Positions 26,796-36,095 of a DNA stretch of 64,000 nt are shown here, piece by piece. Below the pieces are notes generated by a model. It was not told where the DNA came from. It made no database searches and saw nothing but the letters and a program-made list of their open reading frames with translations. The number at the start of each line of letters is the position of its first letter. The stretch's first letter is position 1. The DNA is taken from contig NZ_JBHULV010000045.1 of NCBI RefSeq assembly GCF_042684645.1, positions 1 through 64,000 on the forward strand, read 5' to 3'. A program made the position numbers and the translations under genes. The DNA comes from Pseudopedobacter alpinus (lineage in GTDB: Bacteria; Bacteroidota; Bacteroidia; Sphingobacteriales; Sphingobacteriaceae).

Positions 26796-29700
26796 ATGCA
26801 ATTAAAATTTCATAGTAAAACCCACAAAAGCGGGTTTTTTACTCCAAAATTGTTTCTAAAAATGAAACTAACTGTAATTTTATTGATCATTGGTTGTTTG
26901 CAAATTAGTGCAAAAAGCTTCTCTCAAAACATCAATTTAACAGGTAAAAATATACCATTAGAAAAGGTATTAACCGAAATAGGTAAACAAAGCGGTTATT
27001 ACTTTTTTTACAAGTATAACGAGCTTGTACAAGCTAAACCTGTTACCATTAGCTTAAAAAACGTAAGCTTAGAAAAAGCATTAAACGAGAGTTTTAAAAA
27101 CCAACCTTTTACCTATGAAATAGATTTAAAAACTATAGTTGTTACCAAAAAAGAAGTGGTGGTTGAGCAAGTTGCTTTAGCGCCCGTAAAAGGAAAAGTA
27201 TTAGATGAAAAAGGGCTTCCTTTACCTGGTGCAGCCATAAAAGTTAAAAATCAAAATCAAGTTACCATGACAGATGTTAACGGGAACTTTAGTTTTGATG
27301 ATTTAGCAGCAAATGCTGTTTTAGTAATTAGCTATACAGGTTATTTAACACAAGAAATAAGCGTTGCTGGGAAAACTAACATCTCTGTAACACTTAAAGA
27401 AGACAGCCAAAAGTTAGATGAAATTGTTTTTGTTGGTTACGGTACGCAACAACGTAAAGATGTAACTGGTGCAGTAAGTTCTATTGGTGCTAAACAAATA
27501 AAAGATCAACCTGTTGTAAGTTTAGATAATGCAATGGCAGCACAAATGGCTGGCGTACAAGTTACTCAGGCATCTGGTGCACCAGGTGGTGGTTCTACTG
27601 TAAGAATTAGAGGAGCAGGTTCTTTAAGTGCCGGAAACGAACCACTTTATGTTGTAGATGGTTTTCCTGTTACTAATGATTTTAACCAAAGAAACAATCC
27701 ATTAAATACAATTAACCCTGCTGATATAGAAAACATTCAGGTTTTAAAAGATGCTTCTGCAACTGCCATTTATGGTTCTAGAGGTTCTAATGGTGTAGTT
27801 ATCATCACTACAAAATCTGGTAAATCTGGTGTTTCTAAAATGGATTTCAGCATTACAACTGGTGTGCAACAGGTAGAAAAAACTTTAGATGTTTTAAACG
27901 CTACAGAATTTGCTAATTACATTATTGAATCTAGAAATAATGCTTGGGTAAATTCAGGTACTGGGCGTTTAGCTACAGATCCAAACTCGGCTCGTTTAAA
28001 CAACGTGATGTATTTAATTCCAACTGCTTTTAACGATCCAAATTCTTTAGGTGAAGGAACAAATTGGCAGGATGAAATTTTTAGAACTGCCCCAATGAGC
28101 AATTATCAAATCAATTTTTCTGGCGGTTCCGATAAAACAAAATATTTTATCTCTGGTGGATATTTAACACAAGATGGAGTGGTTTTAAATTCAGATTTAA
28201 AACGCTATTCTTTCCGTTTAAATGTAGAGTCTCAAGTAAATAAAAGAATTAAAGTAGGCGCAAATTTAACACCATCTTATACCTTTTCTAATCAAACCTT
28301 AGCAGAAGGAAATTGGCAGGGTGGTGGTATTATTCAATCTGCTATAACTGCTAATCCCGCTTTAACTCCTTATGATGCAAACGGGAATTACACTAAAATT
28401 ACTGGGCAACGTATTGGAACTAGTGAGGTGGATAACCCTGTTAAAATTGCTAGAGAATACTTTCACCAGCAAGGTAATTTAAGATTATTAGGAACCGCTT
28501 TTGTTGAGTTTAACTTGGCTAAAGATTTAAACTTTAAAACCTTAGTAGGTGCTGATGTTAGAAATTTTTCAGAAGACATCTTTAATCCGTCTATAATTAA
28601 CCCAAACAGCGTAAACCCAACTAAGCCTTCGCTTGGTACAAATAACTTAACCGAAAACAGAAATTGGTTATCAGAGTTTACTTTAAACTATGCTAAAAAA
28701 GTTAAAAAGCACTCTTTTGAAGGTTTATTAGGTTATACCATCCAAAAAGAAAACTTTAATGCCAGTTCTATTAATGGTACCAATTTCCCTAATGATCAAA
28801 TCAAAACCATTAATGCAGCAGGTTTAATTTCTAGTGCATTATCTAGAAAAGAAGAATGGTCATTATTATCATACTTAGCTCGTTTAAATTACAGCTTTAA
28901 TGATAAATACTTATTAACCGCAACTTTCAGAACAGATGGTTCGTCTCGTTTTGGTGCTGATAATAGATGGGGTTCTTTCCCTTCTGTTTCTTTGGGTTGG
29001 AGAGTTTCTGAAGAAGATTTCTTGAAAAGTGTGAATTGGATTTCTGATTTAAGATTGAGAACTAGTTATGGTATAACAGGAAATAATTTTATTACTAATT
29101 ATGGCGCTATCGGTTTAACCGGACAAGAAAATTATGTTTTTGGTAATGCTGGAGGTGTTTTAAACAACGGTATCAGATTAACAAATATCCCTAATAGCAG
29201 ATTAGGATGGGAGCGTAACAAACAACTTGATTTAGGTTTAGAATTAGGAATTTTTCAAAACCGCATTGCAGTTGCAGCAGATTATTACAATAAAAGAACT
29301 TCTGATTTATTGTTAAACGTACCTGTACCAACTTTAACAGGTTATACTACTGCGTTACAAAATATCGGAGAAATCCAAAATCAGGGTTTTGAATTTACCT
29401 TAACTACTAGAAACACTGTAAAGGCTTTTAAATGGACAACAGATTTAAACTTATCTACCAATAATGTAGAGGTTTTAGCCTTAGGTCCTGATGGATCACC
29501 AATATTAGCCAGACAAGCAACTTTTGCAGCAGGTTCTACTCACATTACAGAAATTGGTGCAGCACCAGGTTCATACTTTGGTTACAAAGTTATTGGTGTT
29601 TACCAAAACGCATCCGATGTTGCAAACAGTGCTACTTTTAAAAACTCAGCTGGGGTACCAACTGTAAAGCCTGGTCAATTAAAATTTGCTGATATCAATG

Positions 29701-30272
29701 GAGATGGTGTTTTAACTGCCGCTGATAGAACAAATTTAGGTAACCCATTCCCTGATTTTACTTACGGAATGACCAATACATTCAATTACAAAAACCTTGA
29801 TTTTGCTTTCACCTTACAAGGTGTGCAGGGTTTTGAAGTATTAAATGCAGCAAGAAGATTTTATGGTAATTACGCAGGTTCTTACAACGTTTTAGCCAGT
29901 ACTGCAAACGGATGGAAATCAGAAACTGACCCAGGCGACGGTGTAAGCCCACAAATTGATAGAAACTTTAATGGTTATGCAGCAACATCCGTAATTAATA
30001 ACGTTACCTCACAATTTGTTGAAGATGGCTCTTTCTTAAGAATCAGAAACATCACTTTAGGTTATAATTTGCCACAATCTGTACTTAAAACTTTAAAAGT
30101 TGCTAACGCAAGGTTAAACTTTACTGTTCAAAACGCTTACACTTTTACAAAGTACGAAGGTTACAACCCAGAGGTGAGTGTAGAAGGCGCAAATCCTTTA
30201 GTTCCTGGAGTTGATTCTGGCGGTTATCCATTAGCTCGCACATTTATGTTTGGTTTAAATTTTGGATTTTAA
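26796..30272 (+). CDS. SusC/RagA-type TonB-dependent transporter with STN signalling domain
   Basis: A 1158-residue porter. A long signal region (about 1-45, ending SAKSFSQ) precedes an STN (secretin/TonB short N-terminal) domain (about 48-110, ILTGK-type start, IPLEKVLTEIGKQSGYYFFY). This domain relays substrate occupancy to FecR. Then come a carboxypeptidase-like domain (about 128-205), the hallmark VFVGYGTQQRKDVTGAVSS, a plug with VRIRGAGSLSAGNEPLYVVDG, and a barrel ending FMFGLNFGF. The N-terminal extension before the signal peptide (MQLKFHSKTHKSGFF) is common in STN-type SusC proteins. It precedes and overlaps-by-context the SusD gene. Substrate is not evident from the sequence; neighbours suggest a uronate-containing glycan. 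Confidence 0.96.
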   Translation: MQLKFHSKTHKSGFFTPKLFLKMKLTVILLIIGCLQISAKSFSQNINLTGKNIPLEKVLTEIGKQSGYYFFYKYNELVQAKPVTISLKNVSLEKALNESFKNQPFTYEIDLKTIVVTKKEVVVEQVALAPVKGKVLDEKGLPLPGAAIKVKNQNQVTMTDVNGNFSFDDLAANAVLVISYTGYLTQEISVAGKTNISVTLKEDSQKLDEIVFVGYGTQQRKDVTGAVSSIGAKQIKDQPVVSLDNAMAAQMAGVQVTQASGAPGGGSTVRIRGAGSLSAGNEPLYVVDGFPVTNDFNQRNNPLNTINPADIENIQVLKDASATAIYGSRGSNGVVIITTKSGKSGVSKMDFSITTGVQQVEKTLDVLNATEFANYIIESRNNAWVNSGTGRLATDPNSARLNNVMYLIPTAFNDPNSLGEGTNWQDEIFRTAPMSNYQINFSGGSDKTKYFISGGYLTQDGVVLNSDLKRYSFRLNVESQVNKRIKVGANLTPSYTFSNQTLAEGNWQGGGIIQSAITANPALTPYDANGNYTKITGQRIGTSEVDNPVKIAREYFHQQGNLRLLGTAFVEFNLAKDLNFKTLVGADVRNFSEDIFNPSIINPNSVNPTKPSLGTNNLTENRNWLSEFTLNYAKKVKKHSFEGLLGYTIQKENFNASSINGTNFPNDQIKTINAAGLISSALSRKEEWSLLSYLARLNYSFNDKYLLTATFRTDGSSRFGADNRWGSFPSVSLGWRVSEEDFLKSVNWISDLRLRTSYGITGNNFITNYGAIGLTGQENYVFGNAGGVLNNGIRLTNIPNSRLGWERNKQLDLGLELGIFQNRIAVAADYYNKRTSDLLLNVPVPTLTGYTTALQNIGEIQNQGFEFTLTTRNTVKAFKWTTDLNLSTNNVEVLALGPDGSPILARQATFAAGSTHITEIGAAPGSYFGYKVIGVYQNASDVANSATFKNSAGVPTVKPGQLKFADINGDGVLTAADRTNLGNPFPDFTYGMTNTFNYKNLDFAFTLQGVQGFEVLNAARRFYGNYAGSYNVLASTANGWKSETDPGDGVSPQIDRNFNGYAATSVINNVTSQFVEDGSFLRIRNITLGYNLPQSVLKTLKVANARLNFTVQNAYTFTKYEGYNPEVSVEGANPLVPGVDSGGYPLARTFMFGLNFGF

Positions 30273-30285
30273 TACAACAATTGAT

Positions 30286-31752
30286 ATGAGAAATATTAAA
30301 ACATTATTTGCTGCAGGCGTAGTTATTATACTATCTGCTAGCAGTTGCAAGAAAGATTTTTTAGAACTTGCTCCAATATCTCAACAAAACGGTAACAATT
30401 TCTATAAAACAGCTGAGGATATGAAAAATGCCCTTACAGCAGCTTATGGAGGCCTACAGTACGGCGGTTTGTATTATTCTTCTATGCACATTATAGGAGA
30501 TTTACGTTCTGATAACACAGAAATTACCAACCCTAATGCTGGCGCAGATCAACAAGCAGTTGATAATTTCACCAATTTACCTACTAACTCTATCAGTAGC
30601 ACAACTTGGGCAGGGCATTACCAAGCTATCCAAGCTACCAACATCGTGATAGAAAAAATAGAAGCGGTAAACATGGATGCGACTTTAAAAGCAAGATACA
30701 CTGGCGAAGCAAAATTTTTAAGAGCTTTAATGTATTTTAATTTGGTACGTATTTTTGGCGATGTGCCTTTGGTAACTAAAGTAATCAATAACCCACAAGA
30801 AGGTTATGATTATGGAAGAGAAACTACCGCTAACGTTTACGCTCAAATTATTGCAGATTTAACAGCTGCAGAAGCTTCTTTACCTTTTGAATACACAGGT
30901 GTTGATATTGGTAGAGCAACAAAAGGCGCAGCGATGTCTTTATTGGGAAAAGTTTATTTAACACAAAAGAATTGGACCTTAGCAGCAACAAAATTAAAAG
31001 AAGTAATAGACCAAACTGCCAGCAATAAATATCAATTATTACCTACTTATGCAGGTGTTTTTGGTATTGCAAATGAGAATAACAGAGAGTCTATTTTTGA
31101 AGTTCAGTTCAAAAGAGCAGCTACTGGTGAAGGTAGTCCGTTTACCAATCAGTTTGCGCCAATAGGTTCTGGTACTGCGGTAGTTTCTGTAGGTAACCCA
31201 TTGGGGCAAAACATCCCCACTGCAAATATGAACAGTGCTTATGAAGCAAATGATGCAAGAAAGGCAGTATCTATGCGCACAAGTTATGTACTAGCTGGTA
31301 ATACAGTTAATCATAATTATGTGGTTAAATACAGCGGAACACCTGCTGCAAATTTAGACAGCGATAACAACTGGATTGTTTTAAGATATGCTGATGTATT
31401 ATTAATGTATGCCGAGGCCTTAAATGAGCAAGGTTATGTAGCTGATGGTCCCGCTTTTACATATCTAAATCAGATTAGAACCCGAGCAGGATTAGGGGCT
31501 AAAACGAGTAATAACTCTAATTTAGCTTTAAGAGTTGCAGATCAAGGAGCCTTCAGATTAGCAATTGAACAAGAAAGACGTGTTGAATTGGCTTTTGAAG
31601 GTCATCGTTGGTTTGATTTGGTACGTACTGATAGAGCTTTAGCTGTTTTAGGCACAAGCGGAATGTTGGCACACCATGCTGTTTTCCCAATTCCGCAATC
31701 TCAAATTGATATCAACCCGAGTAAAATCAAACAAAATCCAGTATATAATTAA
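30286..31752 (+). CDS. SusD/RagB-type nutrient-binding lipoprotein
   Basis: 488 residues from the ATG at 30286; an earlier in-frame ATG at 30262 lies inside susC and would precede the signal peptide by eight residues. The lipobox is SASSC (about residue 21), followed by KKDFLELAPISQQ. SusD blocks are AKFLRALMYFNLVRIFGDVPL, VLRYADVLLMYAEALNEQGY, IEQERRVELAFEGHRWFDLVR and a final FPIPQSQID-NPVYN. It pairs with the STN-type SusC just upstream (13-base gap) and ends at a hairpin terminator. No glycosidase is fused or directly adjacent in the same transcript. Confidence 0.96.
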   Translation: MRNIKTLFAAGVVIILSASSCKKDFLELAPISQQNGNNFYKTAEDMKNALTAAYGGLQYGGLYYSSMHIIGDLRSDNTEITNPNAGADQQAVDNFTNLPTNSISSTTWAGHYQAIQATNIVIEKIEAVNMDATLKARYTGEAKFLRALMYFNLVRIFGDVPLVTKVINNPQEGYDYGRETTANVYAQIIADLTAAEASLPFEYTGVDIGRATKGAAMSLLGKVYLTQKNWTLAATKLKEVIDQTASNKYQLLPTYAGVFGIANENNRESIFEVQFKRAATGEGSPFTNQFAPIGSGTAVVSVGNPLGQNIPTANMNSAYEANDARKAVSMRTSYVLAGNTVNHNYVVKYSGTPAANLDSDNNWIVLRYADVLLMYAEALNEQGYVADGPAFTYLNQIRTRAGLGAKTSNNSNLALRVADQGAFRLAIEQERRVELAFEGHRWFDLVRTDRALAVLGTSGMLAHHAVFPIPQSQIDINPSKIKQNPVYN

Positions 31753-31788
31753 TTAAAAAAGAGACAACTATTGGTTAGTTTAAAAAGA

Positions 31789-31821
31789 GCAGCTCCTTCA
31801 TTCTAAAAGATGAAGGGCTGC
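31789..31821 (+). terminator. terminator after the fecIR-susCD unit
   Basis: GCAGCTCCTTCAT (31789-31801) pairs with ATGAAGGGCTGC (31810-31821) with one mismatch or bulge; an AT-rich segment with a six-T run follows. It separates susD from the eight-gene operon that starts at 31905. Confidence 0.75.
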
Positions 31822-31904
31822 AATTTTTAGCCCTTTTTTAAGAGTTTAAATCTTGTTCAATAAGAACATCAGCTACGCTTTTGACTAAATTTTAATAAAA
31901 CATC

Positions 31905-33371
31905 ATGAACAGAAAACACATATTTCTATTCTTAATTTGCTTTTTAGTAGTGCAAATTTTAAAAGCGCAACAGGTAAAAACTTTAAACATAAAAGATACT
32001 GGTTACAGAGGGATTTGGTACAGCAACGAACCTTCTAAAGATGAGTATGTTTACAAATATAGCGGCGGTTTAGCTACTTATCCGGCAAATCACTATCCAT
32101 TTTCTATATATGTTGCCAAAGTAAATAAAACTTTTTTTTGCTACGGCGGTGCAGATGTTGAAGGTAAAACTTTGCTCCACGCAGTTTCTTACTTTGATCA
32201 TAAAACAGGTAAAGTACCAAAACCTACCATCGTTTTAGATAAAAAAACCAATAATGCGCATGATAATCCAGTTATGAACATCGATAGAGATGGCTACATC
32301 TGGATTTTTTCTACCGCACATGGCACTAACGGCCCATCTTATGTTCATAAAAGCTTAAAACCTTATGATATTGATGCTTTTGAGCAGATAAAGGCAACAA
32401 AAACCGTAGATGGTAAAACAGTACCGATGAATAATTTCTCTTATGTACAAACATGGTATCAACCAGAAAATGGATTTATTAATCTTTTTACACATTACGA
32501 CAGGCAGGTGATACCAAACCAACCAAGTAAGCCTCGTAGAACCATCAGCTTTATGACCAGTAAAGATGGTATCAATTATTCTACCTGGAATGATTTAGCT
32601 ACAATTGAAGAAGGACACTACCAAACCAGTGGGCAATACAAAAATAAATTAGGCACTTCTTTCAATTATCATCCAATTAAAGAAGGCGAAAACGGCTTAA
32701 ATTACCGAACCAATTTATATTACATACAAACACAGGATTTTGGAAAAACATGGCAATCAGCAAATGGGAATGCTTTAGAAATTCCTTTAAAAGACATTAA
32801 AAATAGTGCATTAGTTAAAGATTATGCCGCTTTAGGCCTTAATGTTTATATTAACGATTTAGCTTATGACCAAAACGGAAACCCCGTAATATTATACGTA
32901 ACCAGCAAAGGTTACGAAGCAGGGCCAGAAAAAGGACCAAGAACATGGCATACCGCCCGGTTTGATGGCGAAAATTGGGAAATATTACCTCTTGCAAATT
33001 CTGATAATAATTATGACATGGGTTCTCTTTATATTGATGATAAAGGAACATGGCAAGTTATTGGCCCAACCAACGTAGGCCCTCAGCCTTACAATACAGG
33101 TGGCGAAATGGTATTATGGAAAAGCAATAATCAAGGTAAAACCTGGAAAAGTAAAGCCATAACAAGCAATAGCCCTTTCAATCATTCTTATGCCCGCCGC
33201 CCAGTAAACGTAAACAAAGGTTTTTATGCTTTTTGGGCAGATGGACATGGCAGAGAACGTTCTTTATCACATCTTTATTTTTCTGACAGTAAAGGAAACG
33301 TTTATCAATTACCAGAAACAATGGATGCTGATTTTATAAAACCTATTAAACTAAAGAAACCTAAGAAATAA
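31905..33371 (+). CDS. BNR-repeat (BNR_4-like) beta-propeller protein, candidate sialidase-fold lyase or hydrolase
   Basis: 488 residues with signal peptide (1-21, ending LKAQQ). GYRGIWYSNEPSKDEYVYKY and VMNIDRDGYIWIFSTAHG are BNR_4-type blocks. Asp-box-like motifs are SKDGINYSTW, TQDFGKTWQ and SNNQGKTWK. BNR_4 proteins include ulvan lyases of PL24/PL25-like families and uncharacterised members; classic sialidases carry an FRIP arginine that I do not see here. Because the window encodes a GH88, whose substrate is the product of a lyase, a polysaccharide lyase role is attractive but unproven. It is the first gene of a tight eight-gene operon; the next gene overlaps by one base. Confidence 0.72.
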   Translation: MNRKHIFLFLICFLVVQILKAQQVKTLNIKDTGYRGIWYSNEPSKDEYVYKYSGGLATYPANHYPFSIYVAKVNKTFFCYGGADVEGKTLLHAVSYFDHKTGKVPKPTIVLDKKTNNAHDNPVMNIDRDGYIWIFSTAHGTNGPSYVHKSLKPYDIDAFEQIKATKTVDGKTVPMNNFSYVQTWYQPENGFINLFTHYDRQVIPNQPSKPRRTISFMTSKDGINYSTWNDLATIEEGHYQTSGQYKNKLGTSFNYHPIKEGENGLNYRTNLYYIQTQDFGKTWQSANGNALEIPLKDIKNSALVKDYAALGLNVYINDLAYDQNGNPVILYVTSKGYEAGPEKGPRTWHTARFDGENWEILPLANSDNNYDMGSLYIDDKGTWQVIGPTNVGPQPYNTGGEMVLWKSNNQGKTWKSKAITSNSPFNHSYARRPVNVNKGFYAFWADGHGRERSLSHLYFSDSKGNVYQLPETMDADFIKPIKLKKPKK

Positions 33372-34867
33372 TGACAAGATCTTTAGGCTACCTCTTTATC
33401 GTTTTGGTCACTTTTTGTATTGCTTGTTCATCGCAATCAGAAAATACATCGCTCCCAATTATTGATAATATCGCTTTATCAAAAAGTCTTTTAAAAGTGG
33501 AGGTTTTAGCTAAAGACTTAAATGTGCCATGGGATTTGGCTTATGCCGATGATGGATATTTGTGGTTTACCGAACAATCTGGCAGTATATCAAGAGCGCA
33601 CCTTACAACCGGACAAAAAACTAAAGTTTTAACCATAAAAGAAGTTTGGAGTTTACGTACAACTGGTTTATTAGGTTTGGCCATTCATCCAGATTTTAAA
33701 AGAAACCCTTATGTGTTTGTAAATTATACAGTTAAGCAAGACACTACCGTTTACAACAAATTGGTAAGGTATTATTTTGCAAATGACACCCTAACGCAAC
33801 CCAAATTATTACTAACAACAGTTGGTTACAGGGCTCACAATGGTTCTAGGTTAGCAATCTCCAATAATGGTAAACTTTTGTGGGCAACAGGCGATGCTTA
33901 CAATGGCAATAATGCTCAATCATTATCTAGCTTAAACGGTAAAATTTTACGCTTAAATTTAGATGGCAGCATACCAAAAGATAATCCTTACCCAAATAGT
34001 TACGTATGGGCCCGTGGATTTAGAAATATGCAAGGCTTAACAGTATCTGATAAAGGTAAAGTATATACATCTGAACATGGAGATGCCATAGAAGATGAAG
34101 TGAATCTGATAGAAAAGGGGGGAAATTACGGCTGGCCATTTATTGAGGGAATGCATAACAAGCCAGAAGAATTGGCTTTCGCCGATGCTCATCAAACAAA
34201 AGAACCTTTAAAATCGTGGACACCAGTTATTGCACCATCAGGCATTAGTTATTACAATAGCAGCTTAATTCCCGAATGGAAAAACAGCCTTTTATTGACC
34301 ACCCTAAAAGCAAAAAGTTTTAGAGTGCTTTCATTAAACGATGATGGTACACAAATAAAAGCAGAAGAAGTATTTTTTGAAAACCATTACGGCCGCTTAA
34401 GAGATGTTTGTTCTGACGCCGAAGGCAACATTTACATCAGCACCAGTAACCATGATTGGAATCCGCAGCCCGGTTTTCCTTTATCAGGCGATGATAAAAT
34501 TTTAAAAATCAGCCCAGCAAAAAAGCCAACACATAAACCCTTAACAGCGGTTAAAGTTCAAAAAGGCAATGCTGCAATTGATGGCGCTCAACTTTACAAT
34601 AGCTACTGCGCCTCATGTCATCAAACTAATGGACAAGGTGTAAAAGACGTCTTTCCTGCTTTGGCTGGTTCTAAAAATGTAACGGGTTCTACCACAACAT
34701 TAATTAAAATGGTTCAAAACGGTATTAACAGTAAAAGCGGTCAACAAATGCCTTCATTCTCATTCTTAAAAGATCAAGAAACGGCTGCCATTCTTACTTA
34801 CATCAGAAAAAGCTGGAACAATAAAAGTAGTGCTATTACTCCACAACAGGTAAAATCAAATCGTTAA
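33371..34867 (+). CDS. PQQ-dependent sugar dehydrogenase fused to cytochrome c domain, lipoprotein
   Basis: 498 residues with lipoprotein signal (FCIACSSQ). Residues about 40-385 form a soluble-glucose-dehydrogenase-like six-blade propeller (VPWDLAYADDGYLWFTEQSG, TGLLGLAIHPDF, RAHNGSRLAI, RGFRNMQGL, EHGDAIEDEVNLIEKGGNYG-W-P). The C-terminal domain is a class I cytochrome c with heme site CASCH (Cys413, Cys416, His417) and a methionine in GQQMPSF as probable sixth ligand. It would oxidise an aldose in the periplasm and pass electrons to the respiratory chain. The stop and start codons of neighbours touch, so it is translationally coupled. Substrate is unknown. Confidence 0.88.
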   Translation: MTRSLGYLFIVLVTFCIACSSQSENTSLPIIDNIALSKSLLKVEVLAKDLNVPWDLAYADDGYLWFTEQSGSISRAHLTTGQKTKVLTIKEVWSLRTTGLLGLAIHPDFKRNPYVFVNYTVKQDTTVYNKLVRYYFANDTLTQPKLLLTTVGYRAHNGSRLAISNNGKLLWATGDAYNGNNAQSLSSLNGKILRLNLDGSIPKDNPYPNSYVWARGFRNMQGLTVSDKGKVYTSEHGDAIEDEVNLIEKGGNYGWPFIEGMHNKPEELAFADAHQTKEPLKSWTPVIAPSGISYYNSSLIPEWKNSLLLTTLKAKSFRVLSLNDDGTQIKAEEVFFENHYGRLRDVCSDAEGNIYISTSNHDWNPQPGFPLSGDDKILKISPAKKPTHKPLTAVKVQKGNAAIDGAQLYNSYCASCHQTNGQGVKDVFPALAGSKNVTGSTTTLIKMVQNGINSKSGQQMPSFSFLKDQETAAILTYIRKSWNNKSSAITPQQVKSNR

Positions 34868-34870
34868 ACC

Positions 34871-36085
34871 ATGGAAAAGAAAGCACAAAATAAATTTATA
34901 AAAACATTAATAGGTTTAGGCCCAGGCATCATAACTGCCGCTTTAGTTTTTGGCCCTAGTAAAATGACCATTACTTCTCGCTTAGGTGCAGAGTATGGTT
35001 ATAGCACATTATGGGTGGTAGTAGTGGCTATTTTCTTTATGCTCATTTTCACCAATATGGGCGCAAGAATAGGCTTAAGTAGCCAGTTAAGTTTACTTAA
35101 CTTAATCAGAAATAAATGGAGTAAATCTGTTGGAATTGTTATTGGAATTGGGGTGTTTTTAGTTGCAACTTCTTTCCAGGCTGGCAACTCTATAGGTGTA
35201 GGTATTGCCATTGCAGAAGCATCTGGCACAAAACCTTGGCTTTGGGTGTTAATATTTAACGCTTTGGGCATTAGCTTACTGTTTTTCAGAAGCTTTTACA
35301 AAACACTAGAAAAATTGATGATTGCATTGGTTGCGTTAATGCTCATCTCATTTATTACTACATTGTTCTTAGTAAAACCGTCGTTTAGCGGTATATTAAA
35401 TGGCTTCATACCTAATTTTACTTTAGGTTCTGGCCCGTTATTAATTGCATTTGTTGCGTCTTGCTTTTCTATTGTGGGTGCTTTTTATCAATCCTACTTG
35501 GTGCAAGAGAATAGTAAATCAAATCCTACAGAAGCTTCAAAAAACAAAAGTTTTACGGGTATTTTAATTTTAGGATTTATGAGTGCCGTAGTAATTATTT
35601 GTGCAGCTGCGGTTTTAAACCCACAAGGAATAAAAGTAAATAGTGCATCGGAAATGTCTAAAGCCTTAGAGCCACTTTTTGGTACTTATGCCGCAGATTT
35701 ATTTTTAGCAGGCTTATTTGGCGCTTCTTTTTCATCATTAGTAGGTAACGCTACAGTAGGTGGAAGTTTAATGGCTGATGCGCTTGGTTTTGGTTACCGT
35801 TTAAGTGATAAAGCAGTGCGCTTATTTATTGCATTAGTAATGGTTTGTGGAGCTGCAATTGCCATAATATTCGGAAAATTACCTTTAGAACTCATCATTT
35901 TTGCACAAAGTGTAACCATCTTTTTAGTCCCTTTTATTGGCTTTACCATGTACGTAATTGCCAACGATGCTCAAATTATGGGCAAATATCAAAACAACCG
36001 CTTAGCAAAAATAGCAGGAGCTTTAGGCTTGTTATTATTAACTGCTTTAGCGGTTTGGAATTTTTATCAGCTTTTTATCAAATAG
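34871..36085 (+). CDS. Nramp-clan transporter lacking canonical metal-site motifs
   Basis: 404 residues and about 11 membrane helices. GLGPGIITAALVFGPSKM is the first helix. Classical Nramp proteins have DPGN there, and MPHN in helix 6; here the equivalents are GPSK and a segment GAFYQSYLVQE. Both metal-ligand motifs are therefore replaced. AQSVTIFLVPFIGFTMYVIA and MG near the end keep the family pattern. It may carry something other than a transition metal, perhaps a product of the operon (sugar acid with cation). It starts 3 bases after the dehydrogenase and precedes the SDR gene by 10 bases, so it belongs to the operon. Family membership is firm; function is not. Confidence 0.78.
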   Translation: MEKKAQNKFIKTLIGLGPGIITAALVFGPSKMTITSRLGAEYGYSTLWVVVVAIFFMLIFTNMGARIGLSSQLSLLNLIRNKWSKSVGIVIGIGVFLVATSFQAGNSIGVGIAIAEASGTKPWLWVLIFNALGISLLFFRSFYKTLEKLMIALVALMLISFITTLFLVKPSFSGILNGFIPNFTLGSGPLLIAFVASCFSIVGAFYQSYLVQENSKSNPTEASKNKSFTGILILGFMSAVVIICAAAVLNPQGIKVNSASEMSKALEPLFGTYAADLFLAGLFGASFSSLVGNATVGGSLMADALGFGYRLSDKAVRLFIALVMVCGAAIAIIFGKLPLELIIFAQSVTIFLVPFIGFTMYVIANDAQIMGKYQNNRLAKIAGALGLLLLTALAVWNFYQLFIK

Positions 36086-36095
36086 AAAATAATAA

